64,000 nucleotides of DNA from JAPOUP01 sp965201085 (GCA_965201085.1 CBDAVS010000036.1:51625-115624); one strand, 5' to 3'; positions 38,293-48,154 are shown, numbered from the stretch's first letter. Translations and numbers: made by a program. Notes: a model not told the origin generated them from the letters alone.

Positions 38293-38787
38293 TCATCGGT
38301 CACTGTCCACCTTTGGGACGGTTGGCGTGAAACAGGTCACCGATACATAGTGCTTTCGAGGTCCTTGTACTGACCATGTGGCGGTCCAGTTCGGCCAGTT
38401 CACGAACTCGTATCGCACCTCGTATAGATCCGGGTCGCACCAGTGCGAGACTTCAGCCACCGGAACCGAAAGCGGGAAGCCATGAAAAGGTCTTCCATCC
38501 GCGAAAGTCACCCGTACGGCCGATCCGTCATCGCACCAGAGATATTCTCGCCTTGCGGATAATGCGAGGCCGTCATCAAGCCTCAACTCGCCTGTTTCAA
38601 AATAGAAAAGATCGGAACCGCTGCGATTGAAGTGCGCCTCTCCCCGAAAATGCCCTTTCCGTCTGGAGAGTCGGTCCTCGATTCGTCGATCGAGGTCCCA
38701 CCTTCCTTCAAAATCCATCAGGTCTTTCGGTCTGCCGGTCATCGAACCGGCTTCCGGAGAGAATTGCGTGTCTGTCATGATCGGCAT
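38293..38787 (-). CDS. DUF6314 family protein
   Basis: The 164-residue protein contains DFEGRWDLDRRIEDR, FRGEAHF, YFETGELRL and HWCDPDLYEVRYEFVNW, features of the DUF6314 family seen in Rhodobacterales and some fungi (from memory). A beta-barrel, lipocalin-like fold is plausible. The function is unknown. The start could be 38787 or the nearby 38778; no clear ribosome site decides. It is divergent from purB. Confidence 0.8.
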   Translation of the reverse strand: MPIMTDTQFSPEAGSMTGRPKDLMDFEGRWDLDRRIEDRLSRRKGHFRGEAHFNRSGSDLFYFETGELRLDDGLALSARREYLWCDDGSAVRVTFADGRPFHGFPLSVPVAEVSHWCDPDLYEVRYEFVNWPNWTATWSVQGPRKHYVSVTCFTPTVPKVDSDR

Positions 38788-39018
38788 CGGTCACGCTGTC
38801 AGAGGGGTCCGAATCCGAACGCGGTTAGGTGCCGCATCCTGCTGGCTCTTGAACCGAATAGCCATGAGCTACACGGTCCTGGCCCACAGCCTATGCATCG
38901 CTTCCTCACTGATGCAATAGTGTTACGCGACCGCAACTTGGTTTATCAGTCTGTGCTTGTTGCACGTCTTCCACCATACTAGATGGCGGTGGTGAAACTG
39001 ACCAAGCGAGAGAAGACG

Positions 39019-40326
39019 ATGATCCCACGTTACTCCAGACCGGAAATGGCGTCGATATGGCAACCGGCCACCAGATTCCGCATCTGGTACGAAATAGAAG
39101 CGCATGCCTGTGATGCAATGGCGAAGCTGGGATTGATACCGAAAGAAAGCGCCGATGTCGTCTGGAGCGTTAAGGAATTCGAATTCGATGTAGACCGCAT
39201 TGACGAAATCGAGGCGGTAACCAAGCACGATGTGATCGCGTTCCTGACACACCTTGCCGAACTCATTGGCAACGAAGAGGCGCGATTCATTCACCAGGGT
39301 ATGACCTCATCGGACATTCTCGATACGTGTCTGAATATCCAGCTCGTTCGCGCGGCGGATATTCTGATCGCGGATCTGGAGGCGCTCCTCACGGTCCTGA
39401 AAAAAAGTGCGCATGAGCACAGATACACGATTCGTGTCGGACGCTCGCATGGAATACATGCCGAACCGACGACGATGGGTCTGACATTCGCGCGGTTTCA
39501 TGCGGAGATGGACCGTAATCTCACCCGTCTTCGAAGCGCCCGGGAGGAGGTCGCCACCGGAGCGATCAGCGGGGCGGTCGGTACGTTCGCCAACATCGAT
39601 CCCGCTATCGAGGAATATGTCTGTACACGATTTGGGCTCGCCCCTGAACCGATTTCCACCCAGGTCATTCCCCGCGACCGCCACGCGGTCTTCTTCGCCA
39701 CACTCGGTGTTGTTGCCAGTTCGATTGAAAACATCGCAGTCGAGATTCGGCATATGCAGCGTACCGAACTGCGTGAGGCCGAGGAGTTTTTTTCCTCAGG
39801 CCAAAAGGGGTCAAGCGCCATGCCGCACAAGCGGAACCCGGTGCTGACGGAAAATCTCACAGGACTTGCGCGCCTTGTTCGTATGACCGTCATGCCCGCG
39901 TTGGAGAACGTCGCGCTTTGGCACGAGCGGGACATTTCACACAGTTCCGTAGAGCGCGGCATCGCACCGGACGCCACCGTCACGCTGGATTTCGCGCTGC
40001 ATCGTCTTACTTCTGTGATCGACAATCTGGTGATCTATCCAGAGAATATGAGGACCAATCTCGATAGGCTGGGGGGGCTTGTGCATTCGCAGCGAGTGCT
40101 TCTTGCACTGACGCAGAAGGGTACATCCCGTGAGGAGGCCTACCGGATCGTTCAGCGCAATGCCATGAAGGTCTGGGAGCAGGGAGGTGAATTCGCCGCG
40201 GAGCTTAAGTCCGATCCTGCCGTGACCGCAGCATTGAGGGACGCCGAGATCGATGAACTGTTCGATCTGGACAATCACCTGAAACACGTCGATACGATTT
40301 TCTCTCGCGTCTTCGGAGAAGGTTAG
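39019..40326 (+). CDS. purB: Adenylosuccinate lyase
   Basis: The 435-residue enzyme cleaves SAICAR and adenylosuccinate in purine synthesis. The fumarase/aspartase superfamily signature GQKGSSAMPHKRNP is complete, and the catalytic His is seen in GRSHGIHAEPTTMG. The start MIPRYSRPEM is the conserved N-terminus and has GAGAGAAG before it. Length is standard. Confidence 0.97.
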   Translation: MIPRYSRPEMASIWQPATRFRIWYEIEAHACDAMAKLGLIPKESADVVWSVKEFEFDVDRIDEIEAVTKHDVIAFLTHLAELIGNEEARFIHQGMTSSDILDTCLNIQLVRAADILIADLEALLTVLKKSAHEHRYTIRVGRSHGIHAEPTTMGLTFARFHAEMDRNLTRLRSAREEVATGAISGAVGTFANIDPAIEEYVCTRFGLAPEPISTQVIPRDRHAVFFATLGVVASSIENIAVEIRHMQRTELREAEEFFSSGQKGSSAMPHKRNPVLTENLTGLARLVRMTVMPALENVALWHERDISHSSVERGIAPDATVTLDFALHRLTSVIDNLVIYPENMRTNLDRLGGLVHSQRVLLALTQKGTSREEAYRIVQRNAMKVWEQGGEFAAELKSDPAVTAALRDAEIDELFDLDNHLKHVDTIFSRVFGEG

Positions 40327-40405
40327 TGGCGTCTTCCGACATCGCGAGGCCGGAAATCGGATCCTGACTGCGGCTCAGTGGTGGTTCACGGCTCCATCCG
40401 ACGTT

Positions 40406-41764
40406 TCATCGACTGTCCTCACCCATCAATGCGGCGTCAAACGGATACTTGGTCAGGTTTTCGTAACCGTCATCGGTCACGAGTACCTGATCTTCCAGCT
40501 TGATCGAGAAATCACCGCCTTCCACACCGACAAGCGCCTCGACGCAAAGCACCATCCCGGGCTTGATTTCGTATTCGAAAGCGCCCTTCCGCGCATGATC
40601 CGGGTAAGCGATAAGCGGCCACTCATCGCACAGGCCGACGCCGTGCATCATGCATCCGTATTTGAGGTTCTGGAATCTGTCGTCGAGACGGTGTCCGCGT
40701 TCGGTGATCTCCGGGATCGTGACACCGGGTTTCAGCAGCTCCATATTCGTCATGATATGGTCATGGGCGTGGCGCATGGCGTAAATCATCGAGTTTGAAG
40801 GTTTCTGATCTCCGATCCACCACGTGCGGCTTATGTCGACACAGATTCCGTAGGCTCCGATCAGGTCGGTATCGAAGGCCAGGATTTCGTTGTTCCGCAG
40901 CTTTCTGGGACCGCATTCCTGGAACCAGGGATTGGTGCGGGGACCGCTGGCCAGAAGCCGGGTCTCGATCCACTCACCGCCGCGTCTGATGTTTTCCGAA
41001 TGCAGGATCGCCCAGACATCATCCTCCGATACCGTTCCGAGAGGTCCGAATTCCCGTGCATAATCCTCCATGGCCCGAACCGAGCTTTCGCATGAATGCG
41101 AGGCGCATCGCATCGCGCTGATCTCGTCCGGTCCCTTGATGGACCGTGCCTGTTCCGTCAGCTCCTCGCCTTCCACGAGTTCCAGCCCAAGCGCTTCCAG
41201 TGCCCGCGACCCCTGTAGCATTATCTTGTCGATACCGACGCGCGTGTTTCCACCGCCATGCTCCCGCAACAGGTCCATCACCTCGCCCGACCAGGCTTTG
41301 GCGGCTTCCTCCGTCCGATCCCCGCGGCTGAAATAGAAGAAATCGGCGCCGGTTCGCCGCTCCCGCACCAGTGGATTGAAGTCGGACAGAAAAATTGAGT
41401 TCTTGTATTCCCAGAGGACCATGTATCCATCGGCACAGACCATCAGCGCCCGGAACGGATTGTGGGTATTCCACAATTGCATATTTGTGGAATCGCACGC
41501 GTAACGGATATTCAGCGGGTCGAATACGATCAGAGCACCCCAGTCTCGGGTGATAAGTCCGTCCACAAGGCGTTTCCAGCGGAATTCCCGCATACGGGGA
41601 AGATCCGGAAGCCGCAGACCGGCTTTCACCCACTCTTCGAATGCCATCAGGGTTGGACCGATCTCCATTCGGTCTTCGTAATTCGGTGTCCCATCACCCA
41701 GAAAAGCTCCAAGGGTAGGGTCGATCTTGCGACGGTCTCTTTGGTATTGTTTCATTTTCATCAT
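40406..41764 (-). CDS. dddP: DMSP lyase DddP (M24-family metalloenzyme)
   Basis: The 452-residue protein cleaves dimethylsulfoniopropionate to dimethyl sulfide and acrylate. It belongs to the M24 peptidase fold but is not a peptidase. The six metal ligands known from the Ruegeria DddP structure (D295, D297, D307, H371, E406, E421) are all here with a constant shift of three: Asp298, Asp300, Asp310, His374, Glu409 and Glu424 (AFDTDLIGAYGICVDISR, MMHGVGLCDEW, LCVEA, IKLEDQV). The N-terminal half also follows DddP (FDPLNIRYACDSTNMQLWN). It is divergent from a DUF3445 gene and convergent with purB. Confidence 0.93.
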   Translation of the reverse strand: MMKMKQYQRDRRKIDPTLGAFLGDGTPNYEDRMEIGPTLMAFEEWVKAGLRLPDLPRMREFRWKRLVDGLITRDWGALIVFDPLNIRYACDSTNMQLWNTHNPFRALMVCADGYMVLWEYKNSIFLSDFNPLVRERRTGADFFYFSRGDRTEEAAKAWSGEVMDLLREHGGGNTRVGIDKIMLQGSRALEALGLELVEGEELTEQARSIKGPDEISAMRCASHSCESSVRAMEDYAREFGPLGTVSEDDVWAILHSENIRRGGEWIETRLLASGPRTNPWFQECGPRKLRNNEILAFDTDLIGAYGICVDISRTWWIGDQKPSNSMIYAMRHAHDHIMTNMELLKPGVTIPEITERGHRLDDRFQNLKYGCMMHGVGLCDEWPLIAYPDHARKGAFEYEIKPGMVLCVEALVGVEGGDFSIKLEDQVLVTDDGYENLTKYPFDAALMGEDSR

Positions 41765-42050
41765 TACGCTGAAATCAACGCGATGCTAATCGCCGGAAGG
41801 AAGCGATCGTGTCAGATTCCGACACAATACGGGACTGGATACGGCGGCGTGAGTGTATATCGGATTCCGAGGAGCTGGTAGGCGAAGTGTCTTCACACGA
41901 TTTTAAGCTGACGGATGGTTCCTTGAAGCACGAAAGCGCGATGGTTTGGTGATTGGCGGGCCGCTGGCATTCGATCGGGATCCAGCGAAAGATCGGACAC
42001 GTTCACACGGGCGAGACCTTGGTGGTGTCGGTGCCTGGGAAGGACATTCC

Positions 42051-42890
42051 ATGTCGGCCGAATTTCAGACCGCTCCTATCCTGCAGTCAGCTACTGTGGA
42101 TCCTCCATGGGCGTTGCCCGGCGGCGCGCGCCTCCCCGGAACCGGACCTGTCGCCGCCGATGACTGGATTCTCGTGGATGAGGCATTCACCCCACAGATG
42201 GCTCTTCGTGACCGATTGATTTCGCGGAATCCCCATGCCGTTCATGCCTTGAGGCCGGAGGCATTGTCTCCCGCGAAGGAATTGCTGCGGATGGTTATCG
42301 CGATCCTGCGTGACAGGGCCGATTACACCGTTGCGGACGACAGGGTTTTTCGGCCCGATGGAACACCCGTAACCATTGACGGTTCGATCCCTCTTCGAAC
42401 GATCGGATGCCTGGTTCAGGAGGATTTATGTCTGCTACAGAAAGAGGGTACCGAGCATGTGATGACGGGTGCCATCCTCTGCTTTCCCGCCAGCTGGAAG
42501 CTCTCGGAAAAACTTGGCCGTCCGCTCACCTGGATACATGCTCCGGTCCATGCCTACGATGAAAATATTGCGCCGCGTGTGGAACGTCTGTTCACGGCGC
42601 TCCGCCCGGGAACTCCATTGATGCGCTCGAATTGCCTTCTGTATTCCGATGCCGCTCTATTCCAGCCGCGCAGCGAGGATGATCGGCGACCGCTGGCGGG
42701 ACCGTCATCGAAATATGTCCGGTTCGAACGGCAGTGCCTGGTTCGGCTGCCGGAAACAGGTGCCGTCGCGTTCTCGATTCATACCACCGTAGTCGAGCGT
42801 GAATCCCTTGACCCCTCGGAGCGGAAAGCGCTCGATGACTATCTCCGACACATGGACTCGCAGGAATTCGGCAGGCTGTCGGTCATCTGA
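42051..42890 (+). CDS. Heme-dependent oxidative N-demethylase family protein (DUF3445)
   Basis: The 279-residue protein has DUF3445 landmarks: DDWILVDEAFTPQMALRDRLI, VQEDLCLLQKE, GAILCFPASWKLSEKLGRPL, IHAPVHAYDENIA and NCLLYSDAALFQP, and RFERQCLVRLPETGAVAFSIHT. Members bind heme and, in the described case, demethylate small amines such as dimethylamine. ATG at 42051 is preferred since similarity starts there. It is divergent from dddP, with about 285 bases between. The substrate cannot be read from sequence. Confidence 0.88.
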   Translation: MSAEFQTAPILQSATVDPPWALPGGARLPGTGPVAADDWILVDEAFTPQMALRDRLISRNPHAVHALRPEALSPAKELLRMVIAILRDRADYTVADDRVFRPDGTPVTIDGSIPLRTIGCLVQEDLCLLQKEGTEHVMTGAILCFPASWKLSEKLGRPLTWIHAPVHAYDENIAPRVERLFTALRPGTPLMRSNCLLYSDAALFQPRSEDDRRPLAGPSSKYVRFERQCLVRLPETGAVAFSIHTTVVERESLDPSERKALDDYLRHMDSQEFGRLSVI

Positions 42891-42986
42891 CGACCCAGTG
42901 GTGATCTTTGCCATGACCCCTCGGGATTTTCGGGGTATAACCAAAGAATGCTATTGTCTGGATGCGACCACCTAGGTCGAAAACGA

Positions 42987-43008
42987 AAGGGGCGCGAAAG
43001 CGCCCCTT
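42987..43008 (-). terminator. Terminator of glnB-glnA
   Basis: AAGGGGCGC and GCGCCCCTT form a perfect 9-bp stem with a GAAA loop. On the minus strand it is followed by TTTCGTTTTCG. It ends the glnA transcript and may serve the facing gene too. Confidence 0.88.
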
Positions 43009-43029
43009 CCCGGTAAAATGACAGCCGTT

Positions 43030-44439
43030 TCAGCAGCTGTAATACAATTTGAACTCCACTGGGTGTGGCGTGTGTTCGAACGCGTAGACCTCTTCCCATT
43101 TGAGATCCATATAGCCTGCGATCTGGTCTTCGGTGAACACGTCACCAGCGGTTAGGAATTCCTTATCCGCTTCCAGTTCCTCCAAGGCTTCGCGAAGCGA
43201 AGCGCAGACCGTCGGTATTCCTTCTAGCTCCTCCGGCGGGAGATCATAAAGATCCTTATCCATCGCCGGACCTGGATCGATCTTGTTCCTGATGCCGTCA
43301 AGTCCCGCCATCAGAAGCGCAGAGAAACACAGATAGGGGTTCGCAGCCGGGTCGGGAAAGCGGGCCTCGACGCGCTTCGCTTTAGGGCTTTCGGTCCATG
43401 GAATGCGAATACAGCCGGATCGGTTGCGTGCCGAATAGGCCCGGAGGACGGGAGCTTCGAATCCTGGAATCAACCGCTTGTAACTGTTGGTCGCGGGGTT
43501 GGTGAATGCATTGAGCGATTTGGCATGCTTCAGTAGGCCACCGATATACCAGATGGCTTCGTCACTCAGATCCGCGTATTTGTCACCGGCGAAGATGGGA
43601 CGGCCATCTTTCCAGATCGACTGGTTTACGTGCATTCCGGTTCCGTTGTCGCCGGCGATCGGCTTGGGCATGAAAGTTGCCGATTTACCGTAAGCCTGGG
43701 CCACGTTTTGAATGACGTATTTGTATTTCTGGAGATGATCGCCCTGAGCCGTGAGCGGGGCGAATATAAGACCGAGTTCGTGCTGGCAACTGGCGACTTC
43801 GTGATGGTGCTTGTCGACGGCCATTCCCATACGTTTCATCGTGGACAGCATTTCCGAACGGATGTCCTGTCCATCGTCGATCGGATTGACCGGGAAGTAA
43901 CCGCCTTTGATGCCCGGGCGGTGACCTGTATTGCCCATCTCATAGCTGGTGTCACTGTTCCAGGACGCGTCCAACGCATCGACCTGATAGCTCACCTTGT
44001 TCATTTCCACCGAGAATCGGACATCATCGAACAGAAAGAACTCGGCCTCTGGCCCGAAATAGGAGACATCGCCAATCCCGGAGGCGTTCAGATAGGCTTC
44101 GGCCTTTTCGGCGGTACCGCGTGGATCACGCCCGTAAGGCTCACCGGTGTCCGGTTCGACGACCGAACAGTGCAGCGCCAGCGTCTTTTCGGCGTAGAAC
44201 GGATCGAGATACGCGCTTCCTGAGTCGGGCATGAGCTTCATGTCCGACTGGTCGATCGACTTCCATCCCGCAATGGAGGAGCCGTCGAACATCAACCCTT
44301 CCTCAAGGAAGTCTTCATCAACCTGGTCGGAAAGAACTGTTACATGCTGGAGCTTGCCGCGTGGATCGGTGAAGCGCAGGTCAACATACTCTACGGCCTC
44401 CTCGCCCGTGATCATGTTCAATACGTCAGAGTTGCTCAT
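43030..44439 (-). CDS. glnA: Glutamine synthetase type I
   Basis: The 469-residue enzyme makes glutamine from glutamate and ammonia. It carries the catalytic landmarks MFDGSSIAGWKSID, KPIAGDNGTGMHVNQS and NRSGCIRIPW. The adenylylation tyrosine is present in MDKDLYDLPPEE, so GlnE control is likely. It is preceded by glnB on the same strand with 33 bases between. Length is standard for the dodecameric type. Confidence 0.98.
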   Translation of the reverse strand: MSNSDVLNMITGEEAVEYVDLRFTDPRGKLQHVTVLSDQVDEDFLEEGLMFDGSSIAGWKSIDQSDMKLMPDSGSAYLDPFYAEKTLALHCSVVEPDTGEPYGRDPRGTAEKAEAYLNASGIGDVSYFGPEAEFFLFDDVRFSVEMNKVSYQVDALDASWNSDTSYEMGNTGHRPGIKGGYFPVNPIDDGQDIRSEMLSTMKRMGMAVDKHHHEVASCQHELGLIFAPLTAQGDHLQKYKYVIQNVAQAYGKSATFMPKPIAGDNGTGMHVNQSIWKDGRPIFAGDKYADLSDEAIWYIGGLLKHAKSLNAFTNPATNSYKRLIPGFEAPVLRAYSARNRSGCIRIPWTESPKAKRVEARFPDPAANPYLCFSALLMAGLDGIRNKIDPGPAMDKDLYDLPPEELEGIPTVCASLREALEELEADKEFLTAGDVFTEDQIAGYMDLKWEEVYAFEHTPHPVEFKLYYSC

Positions 44440-44472
44440 GGATTCCCTTTCCCTGGATCCTGAATTTCGCGA

Positions 44473-44811
44473 TCAAAGCGCGTTTTCGCCCGATTCGCCA
44501 GTGCGGATCCTTATGGCCTGTGAGATTTCCGAGACGAAGATCTTTCCGTCTCCGATTTTGTCCGTTCTCGCTGCTTCAAGGATGGCTTCAACGGCGGCGT
44601 CGAGTTGGTCGTCGCCAAGCACGATTTCCATTTTTACCTTTGGCAGGAAATCGACCACATATTCCGCCCCGCGGTAAAGTTCTGTATGGCCTTTCTGACG
44701 ACCGAAACCCTTGACCTCGACGACCGATAGTCCCTGCAGACCGATATCCTGCAGCGCTTCCTTCACTTCGTCGAGTTTGAATGGCTTGATGATCGCTTCG
44801 ATTTTTTTCAT
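44473..44811 (-). CDS. glnB: Nitrogen regulatory protein P-II
   Basis: The 112-residue PII protein senses 2-oxoglutarate and ATP/ADP and is uridylylated at Tyr51, which is present in the T-loop (HTELYRGAEYVVDF). The C-terminal GDGKIFVSEISQAIRIRTGE segment is typical. The start at MKKIEAIIKPFK is the conserved one. It forms an operon with glnA. Inverted repeats upstream may be control sites. Confidence 0.98.
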   Translation of the reverse strand: MKKIEAIIKPFKLDEVKEALQDIGLQGLSVVEVKGFGRQKGHTELYRGAEYVVDFLPKVKMEIVLGDDQLDAAVEAILEAARTDKIGDGKIFVSEISQAIRIRTGESGENAL

Positions 44812-45539
44812 GATCGGGCATCCTCGGCTGGTTACGCTTCCAATCAGCACCTGGTGCCGGCAATCTCAACAGAGAGTGAGAAGGAGTGTTTCGCAGCGAC
44901 GAGGATTCCCCGGAAGTTGCCCATCTTTTTGGCATAGTGCCAATAAATTAAGCGGTTTGAAAACGCGATATCTGGGTTTGACCACGTTGCGAACCAGCGT
45001 CCGATCGGGCTTTGGTTGAATAGGCGTTCCTTCGCGAGGGAAAGCGGGCGAGGCTCGCTCTCAGGGGATCCATGAAATCATGGTATCGGTTGGGAGTTAC
45101 AGGGTCGGAGTTGTTGACGCTAGATCGGATACATCATTCGCTCCTGTCGGAATTTCCCGAGATCTGTGGCTTGATGACCGGTCCTAACTTCTTTTCTCGA
45201 TCAATGTCGTAGGGTCCGTCTGTCCGAAGCCGAAAAGGCCTTGTCCGATACCGCCTGTCGAATAACCGTGCCACCGGTGGTTTTTCCGGGGGCGATCCGT
45301 TCAGACCTAGATTGTCATGCGGCGTTTTTCGGAGTGATTTCCGACGCTGCGGTTTCGACTGCTCCAGATGCATACCCGGCCAAGGTTATGGCGCGTCGCC
45401 GTTTCGAATTGGGATCGTCAAACGTTCCAAAAGCTACGATATCCTCCGGAGCGGCACAGGACGCATCGGGGATTTCTCACCGGGAATCCCCCTGATAAGA
45501 GGGGATGGTGGCACTCGTAAATTCGTTTGGCAAATCGTC
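44812..45539. other. Divergent upstream region glnB / nnrD
   Basis: About 730 bases that hold the promoters of glnB (minus) and nnrD (plus). Two palindromes lie near glnB (44847-44857 and 44929-44943). From 45000 to 45500 several short frames exist, but none resembles a known protein. Confidence 0.45.
44929..44943. promoter_or_regulatory. Inverted repeats upstream of glnB-glnA
   Basis: TTGGCATAGTGCCAA has perfect 6-base arms around a 3-base centre, about 120 bases before glnB. A second palindrome, GCACCTGGTGC, is at 44847-44857. Their positions suit operators for nitrogen control, but neither matches the usual spacing of NtrC sites. Confidence 0.4.
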
Positions 45540-47084
45540 ATGACCCAACTTCTTACAGCGAGGCAAACGCGCGCGACAGAGGGCGCCAATATAGAAAGCG
45601 GCAAGGTAACCGGGCTCCAGCTCATGGAACGCGCAGGTGCCGGTGTGGTCGAAATGACCTTCGACGCCTGGCCATACCTGAGGTCATCGGCCAGTTCCGC
45701 CGCCGTTCTATGTGGCCCGGGAAACAATGGCGGTGACGGCTACGTCGTCGCGAGGCTTCTCTATGGCTTGGGCTGGCGCGTGAGCGTTTACGCCTATGGC
45801 GACCCTGAGAAGCTACCGCCAGACGCTCATGTGAATTACCGTCGTTGGATCGATCGGGGCAGCGTTCGTCCCCTCTCCGAAGTCGTCGATGCAGTCCGCG
45901 TCGACAGCGTTGATCTGATTGTCGATTCGGTATTCGGAACCGGATTGGTCAGGCCGCTCGGTAACGATCTTATTTCCATGATCGAGGCGGTTCGCGATTT
46001 TGGAGAAAGTGTGGGAACTTCGCCTATCGTGGTTTCCGTCGATATACCCTCCGGGATCTGTTCCGACAGCGGGCGCGAACTCGGCGGCGCCTTTACCAGT
46101 GATCTCACCGTCACCTTTCATACGGCGAAGCCCGGTCATTATCTCGGTGAAGGTCCATACCGCTGCGGTTCGCTCCGCGTTGTTGATATCGGTTTGGGTG
46201 AGGACATCTGCCCGGAGGCGGTCGAAATCGTGCGACGACCAACGCGACTCGACAAGGGTCGCCGTGTCGCAGCACATAAATTTCATAATGGCCACCTTCT
46301 GGTGCTCTCTGGCGGCGTGGGTAAGGGTGGTGCGGCCCGATTGGCCGCACTTGGAGCGCTTCGTATCGGTGCGGGACTGGTTTCGGTCGGATGCCCACCT
46401 TCCGCGCTTCAGGAGAACGCTGTCCATCTCAATGCCGTCATGGTTCGGTCAGTCGTCTCGGGCAAGGCACTCTCCGATTTCGTTGATCGCGATTCCCGCG
46501 TGACCGCGCTTTGTCTGGGCCCCGGGCTCGGTATCGGTGAACGTGAGCGGGAACTCGTGAGGGTCGCACTCTTGAGTGGAAGGTCCCTGGTGCTTGATGC
46601 CGATGCGCTGACCCTGCTCGCTTCGGAGCATTCTCTGTTTAACGCTCTCCATGAGCGATGCGTGCTCACTCCTCATGGCGGCGAATTCAGTCGGTTGTTT
46701 CCGGACATTGCGGCTCATATTGGTGCTGAGCCGACCGCAGGTCCGGCATTCTCGAAAGTTGACGCCACTCGCGAGGCAGCGGCGCGTGCGGGCTGCACGG
46801 TGTTGTTCAAAGGGCCGGATACCGTGATTGCCACCCCGGACGGATGTGTGGCGGTAAACGCCGCATTCTATGATCGCTCCGTACCCTGGCTGGCCACGGC
46901 TGGATCGGGAGATGTGCTGGCCGGTTTGGTCGCCGGTTTACTGGCGCGCGGGTTCGATACGCGGTACGCCGCCATGACGGCGTCCTACGTTCACGTCGCC
47001 TGCGCTCTTCGCTTCGGCCCGGGGCTTATCTCGGAGGATCTGCCAGATGGTGTGCCTTCGGTTCTTCGCGAGCTTATCGATTAG
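45540..47084 (+). CDS. nnrD: Bifunctional NAD(P)H-hydrate epimerase / ADP-dependent dehydratase
   Basis: The 514-residue protein repairs hydrated NADH and NADPH. The N-terminal YjeF-type epimerase domain shows VLCGPGNNGGDGYVVARLL and DSVFGTGL; the C-terminal ribokinase-like dehydratase shows HLLVLSGGVGKGGAARLAA, LCLGPGLG, VLDADALTLL, LTPHGGEFSRL and TAGSGDVLAGLVAGLLARG. The start MTQLLTARQTRATEG is the conserved one. It stands divergent from glnB, as is common in alphaproteobacteria. A decayed IS30 copy begins 95 bases after the stop. Confidence 0.95.
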   Translation: MTQLLTARQTRATEGANIESGKVTGLQLMERAGAGVVEMTFDAWPYLRSSASSAAVLCGPGNNGGDGYVVARLLYGLGWRVSVYAYGDPEKLPPDAHVNYRRWIDRGSVRPLSEVVDAVRVDSVDLIVDSVFGTGLVRPLGNDLISMIEAVRDFGESVGTSPIVVSVDIPSGICSDSGRELGGAFTSDLTVTFHTAKPGHYLGEGPYRCGSLRVVDIGLGEDICPEAVEIVRRPTRLDKGRRVAAHKFHNGHLLVLSGGVGKGGAARLAALGALRIGAGLVSVGCPPSALQENAVHLNAVMVRSVVSGKALSDFVDRDSRVTALCLGPGLGIGERERELVRVALLSGRSLVLDADALTLLASEHSLFNALHERCVLTPHGGEFSRLFPDIAAHIGAEPTAGPAFSKVDATREAAARAGCTVLFKGPDTVIATPDGCVAVNAAFYDRSVPWLATAGSGDVLAGLVAGLLARGFDTRYAAMTASYVHVACALRFGPGLISEDLPDGVPSVLRELID

Positions 47085-47178
47085 GTCCGAAACCCCGGCC
47101 CTTGTGGTTGTTCCGCGCATCGGGGAAGACCGTCGCTTCGTTTTCCGAGATGTGCTTTTTCCATCCTCGAATTTGTCG

Positions 47179-48154
47179 CCCCGGCGCCGGTCCGAAGCGC
47201 AACCCCGGCCCGTCGCCGGAGCGAGGGCGAAGCCCGGGCGGCGGCGGCCCTTCGGTGTGCCCGTTGAGCCCACGCTCCCGGGAACGGTAGGGCGCCGCGA
47301 GGAAGAGGTCCGCCCCGAGCGCCTTCGCCACCTTCGCGCGCTCCGCCAACTCCCTGTCGCTGTCCGCCGTGGCCGTGCGCACCCTGGCGCCGGGCCCCCC
47401 GGGAGATCGGTCATCGCCTTTCCGGCAGCCTCCGCCCTCTTTCGGTCAACCCGCTGGAGAGGCGTGGGTTCCGGGCATCCGCCAACGGGCGAAACCACCG
47501 CGCCGCCGGTGCCCCCGCCGATCACCGTGCCGGCCTCCCGGTCGCCGGTCCGCGCCCTGTCCCCGACCTCATCCGGGCGCCCGGAGATGTCCCTCCTGCC
47601 CGGGATGTGGCCCCGGCCGGCGTGGCGCCCCCTTTCCGGTCCGGCCTCTTTCCGCGGCGGCGGAGGCTGGTCCACAGCGCTCCGCCGTCCCCGCGGTCCG
47701 CCCGGACGCCGCCGTATATCCGCCGCCCGCCGACCATGCCGGGGCCCTCCAGCCGGAGGCGGCCCGGGATCCGTTCCGGGCTCCGGCCCCCTCCGGCTTC
47801 GCCACCACCTTCTCCCAGCGCTCCCCGGTGGGCTTCCCCGGCGCGGCGAAGCCTTCCTCCGCGCCCGCTTCCGCCTGTATCCCCGACCGCCGGCGCTGCG
47901 CCGAAGCCCACGCGATACCGTGGACGGGTCACGGCCCGGCCGCTTCGCGATGGCCGCGTCCGTCCGTCCACCTTTCCCCGTAGCGTGGATCCGGCATCTC
48001 ACGTCGAGGGTCGGATGGCGGTGGCCCTCGGGCATGACACTCTCCCATGGTTCGCACAGGGACCGTCGCCGCTATCCGGCCGATTCGCGGGATGCGGCGC
48101 CGACGGCGCGGCCACCCACCATCAACGGTGTTGCACTTCAGAGCGGAACAGGGA
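47179..48154 (-). mobile_element. IS30-family element, copy 2, decayed
   Basis: A 3-base TCG duplication lies at 47176-47178 and 48155-48157. The right end (GTGTTGCACTTCAGAGCGG) is nearly identical to the intact copy, while the left end (CCCCGGCGCCGGTCCGAAGC) is altered by A-to-G and T-to-C type changes. At 976 bp against 1378 bp it has lost about 400 bp internally. The transposase reading (MPEGHRHPTLDVRCRIHA ...) is frameshifted, with many Pro, Arg and Gly where the intact copy has Leu, Tyr, Lys or Glu. Confidence 0.85.

Noticed and set aside
44929..44943. Possible sigma-54 promoter for glnB
   Set aside because: TGGCAC is present, but the matching TTGCA at the required spacing is not; the site is better described as an inverted repeat.
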